From: UBA1858 sp965658595
GTDB lineage: Bacteria > Pseudomonadota > Gammaproteobacteria > UBA4575
Reading direction: 5' to 3'
DNA length: 12,086 nucleotides
Assembly (NCBI GenBank): GCA_965658595.1
Contig: CBFHSW010000054.1
Coordinates: 1-12,086 of the forward strand
The notes below the pieces were generated by a model. That model saw only the letters and a list, made by a program, of their open reading frames with translations, was not told the origin of the DNA and made no database searches. Below, piece after piece: positions 6,127 through 12,086 of the stretch (the stretch's first letter is position 1; each line of letters starts with the position of its first letter). A program made the translations under genes and the position numbers.

Positions 6127-6867
6127 GTGGATAGCATCGCAATCATAGGTGGAACGGGTCTGACGTCATTTGCGGGCTTAAAAATCATTCGCAAGGAAGT
6201 GATGAGAACACCTTTTGGACCACCGTCAGCTCCAATTACCTATGGTGACTATTGCGGTAAAGAAATTATCTTTCTGCCACGTCATGGCGCACAACATACT
6301 ATTCCTCCACATATGGTTAACTATCGTGCCAACTTATGGTCATTACATGACAAGGGTGTGAAAAATATTATTGCAGTAGCCGCAGTTGGTGGTATTCACG
6401 AACAAATAGATCCAACTACGATTGTCATTCCAAAGCAGATTATCGATTATACCTATGGGCGTCATCAGACTTTCTATGAAAAAGATTTACTCAAAGTTAA
6501 GCATATCGATTTTACCTATCCCTATGACGAAGACTTGAGAAAAATGTTATTAGGTGCCATCGATACAGTCGGGCATAGATATTATGATGGTGGTATTTAT
6601 GCTGCTACTCAAGGACCTAGGTTAGAAACTGCGGCTGAAATTGATCGCTTGGAGCGTGATGGCTGTCATGTGGTAGGTATGACGGGGATGCCAGAAGCGG
6701 CGCTGGCACGAGAACTTGATATTAATTATGCTCATTGTGCTGTGAGTGTGAACTGGGCAGCTGGTAGGGGTGATGAGCTCATGAGTGAGAGTTCAATTAT
6801 CAAGCATACTGAACAAGGAATGATAAAAGTGCAGAGTATCCTAGCTGCATTGATGACCTCAATCTAA
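6127..6867 (+). CDS. S-methyl-5'-thioinosine phosphorylase (MTAP/PNP family)
   Basis: A nucleoside phosphorylase of the MTAP branch of the purine nucleoside phosphorylase superfamily. Visible motifs: IAIIGGTGL at 4-12 with the phosphate-binding GGTG, LPRHGAQHTIPPHMVNYRANLW-type segment from 50 to 71, AAVGGIHE at 85-92, ATQGPRLETAAEI at 160-172 and GMTGMPEAALARE at 184-196. In human MTAP two aspartates in a DYD motif bind the adenine amino group; the matching place here reads N209-W-A211 (SVNWAAG), as in the Pseudomonas enzyme shown to prefer methylthioinosine. The predicted reaction is 5'-methylthioinosine plus phosphate to hypoxanthine plus 5-methylthioribose-1-phosphate. The upstream hpt, whose stop abuts this start, would use the hypoxanthine. 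This implies an MTA deaminase elsewhere in the genome. Length 246 is typical. The GTG start has an AAGGAG site. Inosine or adenosine specificity is the main alternative. Confidence 0.88.
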   Translation: MDSIAIIGGTGLTSFAGLKIIRKEVMRTPFGPPSAPITYGDYCGKEIIFLPRHGAQHTIPPHMVNYRANLWSLHDKGVKNIIAVAAVGGIHEQIDPTTIVIPKQIIDYTYGRHQTFYEKDLLKVKHIDFTYPYDEDLRKMLLGAIDTVGHRYYDGGIYAATQGPRLETAAEIDRLERDGCHVVGMTGMPEAALARELDINYAHCAVSVNWAAGRGDELMSESSIIKHTEQGMIKVQSILAALMTSI

Positions 6868-6938
6868 TATTCGTTATGTTACAAGATGAAGGCTCGTGTA
6901 TCACCAGATATGAAATCTGTAATCGCGGCTTGGTTGAG

Positions 6939-7727
6939 TTATTTTGGTCCTTCCTCAGGTGATTTTTTAGGTGTCTCTATTGGTGTGGCCTCAACAATAA
7001 TCCCCACCAACGGATGATCGAGATAATGTAACTCGCGACTTCTCATTTTACGATGCAGATCAATTTTATAATCTTGAAGTTGATTGCTCACCCTCACTTC
7101 ACCCTCGTGTTCCTGTGCCACAAATTGCTCTGCATGTAATATTAGATCAGCGTAAACATGAATATAACGTGTAATGACAACAGTTACTGAGCCTTCTAAC
7201 TCATGTAGTGCGGGTATAATTGAATCGTTGTGCTGATCACCAATGATGGCGAGTACTGCATCATTAGGTTGTGAATAAGCAGGTAAACGATCAGGATGTT
7301 CAAGATTCAAATTGCGTCCGCCTTGAATCTTGATGGCTTGAGCATTTTTGTGATCAACGACAGGTTGACGCCATGCAATATGTTTAAGCACTTTATAGTC
7401 ACGAGAGTGCTTAAGTTTTTTCACAACATCATTGAGAATAAATTGGTCAGAGGATAGTGCGCGCCATTGTTCCTCAGGTTTTTTTGAGACTGATAATTGA
7501 AGTTCGCTGCGTGGATAATCATTATCTATTAATAAGCCTTGATCGGAAGGAACTAATTTTAAATTATTAGGGAAATTTTCATTGCTGACTTGTTCACCAT
7601 CAATATGCATGAAGAAAACCATTTCAATAGCATACTCACGTGCGTAAGTATGAGAACTCAGCACTAATAAGACAGACAAAAATATTTGTCTGATGAATAT
7701 TGGTTTTTGAGGATTGATTTCTTTCAC
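6939..7727 (-). CDS. csiV: CsiV-family periplasmic protein
   Basis: A secreted protein of the CsiV family, named for cell-shape integrity in Vibrio, where it binds peptidoglycan and is linked to activation of penicillin-binding protein 1A. Residues 1-29 form a signal peptide: positive and polar start, hydrophobic core FLSVLLVLSS, and a likely cut after SHTYA. The mature part opens with EYAIEMVFF, and the C-terminal block around 237-252 (LHYLDHPLVGIIVEATPI) is the family's conserved end. The final 10 residues are a Pro/Lys/Glu-rich tail. The start is GTG at 7727 with no clear Shine-Dalgarno; it is chosen because it gives a complete signal peptide. It follows mfd by 52 nt on the same strand, a gene order common in gammaproteobacteria. 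It converges on the phosphorylase gene with 71 bp between stops. Function is inferred from family and position. Confidence 0.85.
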   Translation of the reverse strand: MKEINPQKPIFIRQIFLSVLLVLSSHTYAREYAIEMVFFMHIDGEQVSNENFPNNLKLVPSDQGLLIDNDYPRSELQLSVSKKPEEQWRALSSDQFILNDVVKKLKHSRDYKVLKHIAWRQPVVDHKNAQAIKIQGGRNLNLEHPDRLPAYSQPNDAVLAIIGDQHNDSIIPALHELEGSVTVVITRYIHVYADLILHAEQFVAQEHEGEVRVSNQLQDYKIDLHRKMRSRELHYLDHPLVGIIVEATPIETPKKSPEEGPK

Positions 7728-7779
7728 AACTATTTCGGTCTCTAGTGCGCTATATTTTCAGTTCATATTGAAAGCTAAT

Positions 7780-10700
7780 TTATGATTTAACTAAAATTGT
7801 ATTAATTAAATGTCTAATATAATTAATTCTTGAATCTACATCCTCTAAATGTACATTAAAACTTAGTTTTTCGCTTCCATTCATTTTAAATACATTTGGT
7901 TCGCGCTGAATAAGCCCTAAAAGTTGGTCAATATCAATATTTGGGTCTGCCGCAAAGATGATTCGACCTCCATCCTCATGCGCTTCTATTTTGTTAATAC
8001 CTAGACCATTTGCAAATAATTTAAGTTCTGTTGTTGCGATTAGATTTTTACTTGCATCTGGTAGCAATCCAAACCGATCAATCAGCTCTATCTGTATGTC
8101 TTTCAATTCTTTTTCATTACTAGCACTAGCGATGCGTTTATACAAAACTAAGCGCATGTGTACATCTGGCACATAACTCTCGGGCAAAATAGCAGGTGCT
8201 CCTAGATCTACTTCACAACCATGATCTAGCGGTCGGTCTAGTTTAGGAAGATTACCAGAGCGCAATGCAGCAACTGCACGTGACAGTAACTCGTTATACA
8301 TGGTGTAGCCCACCTCATGTATTTGTCCACTCTGACCCTCACCTAATAATTCGCCAGCACCACGAATTTCTAGATCATGGGTGGCAAGTGTAAAGCCAAC
8401 ACCTAGCTCCTCCAATGATTCAATGGCATTGAGACGCTTGATAGCATCCGCCGTCATGGCTTTCTTGGGAGGAGTGATCAAATAAGCATAAGCACGATGA
8501 TGTGAACGACCAACTCTACCGCGTAATTGATGTAATTGTGATAATCCTAAACGATCTGCACGATTGATAATAATAGTATTAGCCGTTGGTATATCAATAC
8601 CACTCTCAATAATAGTAGTAGCAACAAGAACACTAAAGCGAGCATGATAAAAATCAATCATAACCTGCTCGAGTTCGCGTTCAGACATCTGTCCATGTGC
8701 GTATTTTATGGAAGCATTCGGCATTAATGCTTGTAAATCACGTGTTGTTTTCTCGATGGTTTTGACTTCATTATGCAAAAAATAGACTTGACCCCCACGT
8801 TTTATTTCTCGTGTGCAGGCTTCTTTAATACTTGCGTCATTCCACTGTGATACAAATGTCTTAATGGCATGTCTATGATTAGGAGGTGTCGCAATGATGG
8901 ACAGATCACGAAGTCCGCTTAGAGACATATTCAAGGTGCGTGGAATAGGTGTAGCTGTTAAGGTTAGTATGTCTACTTCAGCACGCAATGCTTTCAGTTT
9001 TTCTTTATGACGTACTCCGAAGCGTTGCTCTTCATCAATAATTATGATTCCAAGGTCTTTATATTTTATCTCTTGATTAAGAAGCTTATGAGTTCCTACC
9101 ACAATATCGATGTTGCCCTTGGCGAGTTTCTCAATGACTTGCTTTTGTTTTTTAGCGGAGTTGAAGCGTGAAATTGACTCTATCTGTATAGGCCATTCTG
9201 CAAATCGATCAATAAAGGTTTGATAATGCTGTTGAGCTAATAAAGTTGTTGGTACGAGTACTACTACTTGTTTGCCATTATTCACCGCAATAAAGGCTGC
9301 ACGCATTGCTACCTCTGTTTTACCAAAACCAACATCCCCACAAACCACTCGGTCCATAGCCTTGCTGTTATGCATGTCTTCTAAAACGTCATCAATCGCT
9401 GTTTGTTGATCAGGTGTTTCTTCAAAAGGAAAGCTGGAAGCGAATGCAGTATATTCAAGGAGACTAGTGTCGAAACTATAGCCATGTTTCGCTTCTCGGC
9501 GAGCAGAGACTTCTAATAATTCTGCTGCTACATCACGTGCACGTTGAGCTGCTTTTTCTTTAATCTTGCTCCAATTATCTGCACCTAGTTTATGCCAAGG
9601 TGCACTCTCAGAGTCAGCCCCAGTATAACGACTAATAAGATGTAAATTGGCCACAGGGACATATAGCTTGTCGCCACCATAATATTCTAGTGTTACGAAT
9701 TCTGTTTCTGTCGCTTGAATATCAAGTGACTGTAAACCACGATAGCGTCCTACTCCATGATCTTCATGCACAACTGGTGAACCTATAGTCAAATCATTTA
9801 AGTTGCGAACGATTGCATCAGCATCTCGCGTGCGTTTCCGTCTAGAGGTTTGACGTGTGCGAGTACCAAATAGTTGCTGCTCTGCAATTAGGCTAACACC
9901 AGGCTCGATCAACTCTACAGAGTCATCTATGGGAGATACAAGAAGATTTAATCTGGAGTCACTATCTAAGAATTCTTGCCAACTCGACACTACGCTAGGT
10001 GTGATGTTAAAACCTCGTAGAGTATCTCGAATGTGCTCCCTACGACCCAATGACTCAGCGGCAAACATTATTTTATTCTGTTTGCGTTCAATATAAGCAC
10101 GTAGATGTTGTGCAGGATCATCTAGACGTGTGTCAATCTGTATTGCTGGTAATGCTGAACAAGAATAATTATTTTGTATCGAATAAGTTTTGTCTGGTAT
10201 TTTATTGTGATGGATAGTCGCGGAAGTGTAGTTACTCATATAACCTTGAAAGTCTTCAGCTGACAAATAAATATCTTTAGGCGCCAATATTGGACGCTCT
10301 ATATCATGTCTTCTTTGCTCATAGCGTGTGAATAAATCAACCTGAAATTCTTCGATCATTTCAATTGCATTTTCATACAAGATGAAAAGTGTGTTGTCAG
10401 GTAGATAATCAAAAATTGTAGCTGTTTGATCAAAGAATAAAGGCAAGTAATATTCTATACCAGGTGGGAAGTTCCCATTGCTGACTTCTTTGTAGATGAT
10501 GCTTTTATTGGGGTCGCCTTCAATTTTTTCACGATAACGGCGTCGAAATTCTTTTATCGAATCTTCATCTGATGGAAATTCGTGAGCAGGCAATAAACTA
10601 ATTTGTTCAAGTTTTTCTATCGAAGTTTGTTTTTCAATATCAAAACTACGTATGGTTTCAATCTCATCATCAAAAAACTCTAAACGATAGGGATGTGCAG

Positions 10701-11223
10701 AACCCATAGGGAAGAAGTCTACGATAGAACCACGTACGGTGAATTCTCCACGAGTCGTTACTTGCGATACATGATGATATCCCGCTGAGGATAGGGTGCC
10801 TCGTAGTTCATCTAGACTGTGATGATCGCCTCTATTAATAACCAGTGCTCCCTCATTGATAAATTTTTTAGGTGGAATGATTTGCATACAAGTGGTTGCA
10901 GGCAATATTAAGCATCCCTGTGTTAGTGAGGGTAGACTATGTAATGCAGATATTCGTTCTGAAATAATATCTTCATGAGGTGAAAACACATCATATGGGA
11001 GAGTTTCCCATTCGGGGAAGCTCAAGAAGTCGGCGTTTAATCCATGAAAGAATTGAGTTTCATGCAAAATAGCTTGAGCGGATAGTGTATCCGGTGTGAG
11101 TACGACAACTAATCCATCATGCTGAGTGATAGCATCACTGATGACTAGGCTTCTTGAGCAGCCATTAAGTTGTCCCCAATGCTGTACCTTTTGTGTCGGT
11201 AATGCCGCCTTCAGATAACTCAT
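7780..11223 (-). CDS. mfd: Transcription-repair coupling factor Mfd
   Basis: A large ATP-driven DNA translocase that removes stalled RNA polymerase and recruits UvrA to the lesion. At 1147 residues it is full length (E. coli 1148). Domain order: a UvrB-like module (about 1-340) lacking a working ATPase motif; a middle domain; the RNA-polymerase interaction domain (about 475-545, with HEDHGVGRYRG and YYGGDKLYVPVANL); a linking helix; and a RecG-like motor. The motor shows Walker A GDVGFGKT at 629-636, DEEQ at 730-733, LTATPIPRTL at 755-764, TTIIESGIDIPTANT at 869-883 and RGRVGRS at 901-907, followed by the GEGQSGQIHEVGY segment at 961-973. The C-terminal regulatory domain fills about 985-1147. 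No key residue is missing. The ATG at 11223 has a poor ribosome site but matches the usual N-terminus. It lies downstream of the fccB terminator, so it needs its own promoter in the 40-bp gap or readthrough; csiV follows. Confidence 0.97.
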   Translation of the reverse strand: MSYLKAALPTQKVQHWGQLNGCSRSLVISDAITQHDGLVVVLTPDTLSAQAILHETQFFHGLNADFLSFPEWETLPYDVFSPHEDIISERISALHSLPSLTQGCLILPATTCMQIIPPKKFINEGALVINRGDHHSLDELRGTLSSAGYHHVSQVTTRGEFTVRGSIVDFFPMGSAHPYRLEFFDDEIETIRSFDIEKQTSIEKLEQISLLPAHEFPSDEDSIKEFRRRYREKIEGDPNKSIIYKEVSNGNFPPGIEYYLPLFFDQTATIFDYLPDNTLFILYENAIEMIEEFQVDLFTRYEQRRHDIERPILAPKDIYLSAEDFQGYMSNYTSATIHHNKIPDKTYSIQNNYSCSALPAIQIDTRLDDPAQHLRAYIERKQNKIMFAAESLGRREHIRDTLRGFNITPSVVSSWQEFLDSDSRLNLLVSPIDDSVELIEPGVSLIAEQQLFGTRTRQTSRRKRTRDADAIVRNLNDLTIGSPVVHEDHGVGRYRGLQSLDIQATETEFVTLEYYGGDKLYVPVANLHLISRYTGADSESAPWHKLGADNWSKIKEKAAQRARDVAAELLEVSARREAKHGYSFDTSLLEYTAFASSFPFEETPDQQTAIDDVLEDMHNSKAMDRVVCGDVGFGKTEVAMRAAFIAVNNGKQVVVLVPTTLLAQQHYQTFIDRFAEWPIQIESISRFNSAKKQKQVIEKLAKGNIDIVVGTHKLLNQEIKYKDLGIIIIDEEQRFGVRHKEKLKALRAEVDILTLTATPIPRTLNMSLSGLRDLSIIATPPNHRHAIKTFVSQWNDASIKEACTREIKRGGQVYFLHNEVKTIEKTTRDLQALMPNASIKYAHGQMSERELEQVMIDFYHARFSVLVATTIIESGIDIPTANTIIINRADRLGLSQLHQLRGRVGRSHHRAYAYLITPPKKAMTADAIKRLNAIESLEELGVGFTLATHDLEIRGAGELLGEGQSGQIHEVGYTMYNELLSRAVAALRSGNLPKLDRPLDHGCEVDLGAPAILPESYVPDVHMRLVLYKRIASASNEKELKDIQIELIDRFGLLPDASKNLIATTELKLFANGLGINKIEAHEDGGRIIFAADPNIDIDQLLGLIQREPNVFKMNGSEKLSFNVHLEDVDSRINYIRHLINTILVKS

Positions 11224-11263
11224 AGATTCAAGGGTGTGTGAATAGTGTGATTAAATTTATTAC

Positions 11264-11293
11264 AAAAAAAAGCGGAGCTGTTAAGCCCCGCTT
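11264..11293 (-). terminator. Intrinsic terminator downstream of fccB
   Basis: Read on the minus strand, AAGCGGGGC (11293-11285) pairs with GCTCCGCTT (11278-11270) through 9 bp including one G-U, around the loop TTAACA. A run of T follows (A residues 11264-11269 on the plus strand). On the plus strand the same site has an A-C mismatch, so it works best for fccB. It separates fccB from mfd. Confidence 0.88.
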
Positions 11294-11319
11294 TTATTAT
11301 AGCTCTTGCTAGATAAAAT

Positions 11320-12086
11320 TTAGCTAAACATATCAGCGACAATATTATCGTACCAACTATATGCGTATTGAACTTCACGTTGAAGTGCATCAGCGCTAGC
11401 ATCTCCAGGAGTTAAACCACCTGCAACCTTAGCGATCTTAGAGCGATCTTCTGCCAATCTGTAAACAGCAGCGACAGAAATACCATAATCAGGAGCCACC
11501 AAGCTGTAGCAAGTGTTGACGTATGATGGATCTGCCATCTCTTGATCATTTAGAGAAGCGACAATCGATGCAGCACATACTTTTGCTTGAGAGTTTGCAG
11601 CATAACCAGACTTAGGCATACCCGTAGCGATGCTGGCATCACCAATGACGTACATGCCTGCATGAATAGTAGACTCGAATGTTCCAAGGTCTACCGGACA
11701 CCAGCCTGAATCATCTGTAAGGCCGGCGAGCTCTGCAATTTTGCCAGCTTTTTGTGGGGGTATGATATTCACGACATCTGCTTCAAAATCGTCAAAGTCT
11801 GTAGATACTGTCATGTTAGCGGCATCAACAGAGGTAATACCACCACCGGTTTCAGCTGCAGGTACCCACTCAATCATACCATCGTAACGAGCTTTCCAAC
11901 CTTGTGTGAATAAGCCTTGTTTAGAGAACTTATCTTTTGCATCTAAGATAAGAATCTTAGACTTTGGTTTGTTGTGCTTAAGATAGTGTGCGATCTGACA
12001 TGCACGCTCATATGGTCCTGGTGGGCAGCGAAATGGATTCGGTGGTGGTGCAATGACTACTAAGCCACCATCATCCATAGACTCTA
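11320..12086 (-). CDS. fccB: Flavocytochrome c sulfide dehydrogenase, flavin subunit (5' part outside window)
   Basis: The FAD-binding subunit of flavocytochrome c, a periplasmic enzyme that oxidises sulfide to sulfur and passes electrons to a cytochrome c subunit. About 255 C-terminal codons are visible and match the Allochromatium FccB end to end. The frame stays open to the window edge, so the Met codon at 12078 is internal and the N-terminal signal and first FAD-binding part are missing. Counting from that Met: PFRCPPGPYERA at 16-26 contains C18, and YVNTCYSL at 186-193 contains C190; these correspond to the two redox cysteines that form the active-site disulfide next to the flavin. Other family blocks are DAKDKFSKQGLF at 46-57, NIIPPQKAGKIAELAGL at 104-120, the FAD-contacting GDA at 146-148 and the aromatic C-terminal QYAYSWYDNI. 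The cytochrome subunit gene would be expected upstream, beyond 12086. The function call is strong. Confidence 0.95.
   Translation of the reverse strand, partial: ESMDDGGLVVIAPPPNPFRCPPGPYERACQIAHYLKHNKPKSKILILDAKDKFSKQGLFTQGWKARYDGMIEWVPAAETGGGITSVDAANMTVSTDFDDFEADVVNIIPPQKAGKIAELAGLTDDSGWCPVDLGTFESTIHAGMYVIGDASIATGMPKSGYAANSQAKVCAASIVASLNDQEMADPSYVNTCYSLVAPDYGISVAAVYRLAEDRSKIAKVAGGLTPGDASADALQREVQYAYSWYDNIVADMFS

Noticed and set aside
6905..6919. CAGAT-N5-ATCTG dyad between the convergent phosphorylase and csiV genes, considered as a terminator
   Set aside because: The stem is only 5 bp, AT-rich and lacks a T-tract on either strand.
11224..11319. Promoter for mfd, including a TATAAT-like sequence near 11295-11301 (minus strand)
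   Set aside because: The best -10-like sequence lies upstream of the fccB terminator, which would stop its transcript, and no matching -35 box is present. The remaining gap shows only weak matches.

Overview
The window looks like a chromosomal segment of a low-GC (roughly 40% by eye, not computed), sulfide-oxidising gammaproteobacterium. The evidence is the C-terminal two thirds of a flavocytochrome c sulfide dehydrogenase flavin subunit (FccB) at the right edge, together with gammaproteobacterial housekeeping genes (nagZ, a methylthioinosine-phosphorylase-type gene, csiV, mfd, zapE). The lineage cannot be fixed from this sequence; free-living and symbiotic sulfur oxidisers both fit. No mobile elements, CRISPR arrays, tRNA or rRNA genes were seen.

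Layout, left to right. (1) 30-662, plus strand: an IscR-like Rrf2 regulator that has lost the three cluster-binding cysteines and gained a long acidic tail. (2) 832-2967, minus strand: zapE followed by a group 2 malate dehydrogenase, probably co-transcribed. (3) 2968-3407: a 440-bp gap. It contains a well-formed sigma-54 (-24/-12) promoter, about 89 nt of structured non-coding sequence ending in a strong intrinsic terminator, and then a leader with several dyads and a possible sigma-70 promoter in front of nagZ. (4) 3408-6867, plus strand: nagZ, a MscS-family channel, a hypoxanthine phosphoribosyltransferase and a methylthioinosine-type phosphorylase, tightly packed and probably one operon. 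(5) 6939-12086, minus strand: fccB (cut by the window edge) with its own terminator, then mfd and csiV.

How the genes fit together. The phosphorylase is predicted to release hypoxanthine from 5'-methylthioinosine, and the gene directly before it is predicted to convert hypoxanthine to IMP, so the pair closes a purine-salvage branch of polyamine by-product recycling. NagZ and CsiV both concern the cell wall, the channel protects against osmotic shock, Mfd couples repair to transcription, and FccB feeds electrons from sulfide to cytochrome c.

The most interesting item is the sigma-54-driven small-RNA candidate at about 3189-3277. It has a 5' hairpin, an exposed CU-rich anti-Shine-Dalgarno linker and a terminator hairpin. 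Its linker has eight contiguous complementary bases to the ribosome binding site of the phosphorylase gene about 2.8 kb downstream. The cysteine-free IscR-like regulator is the second item worth attention.
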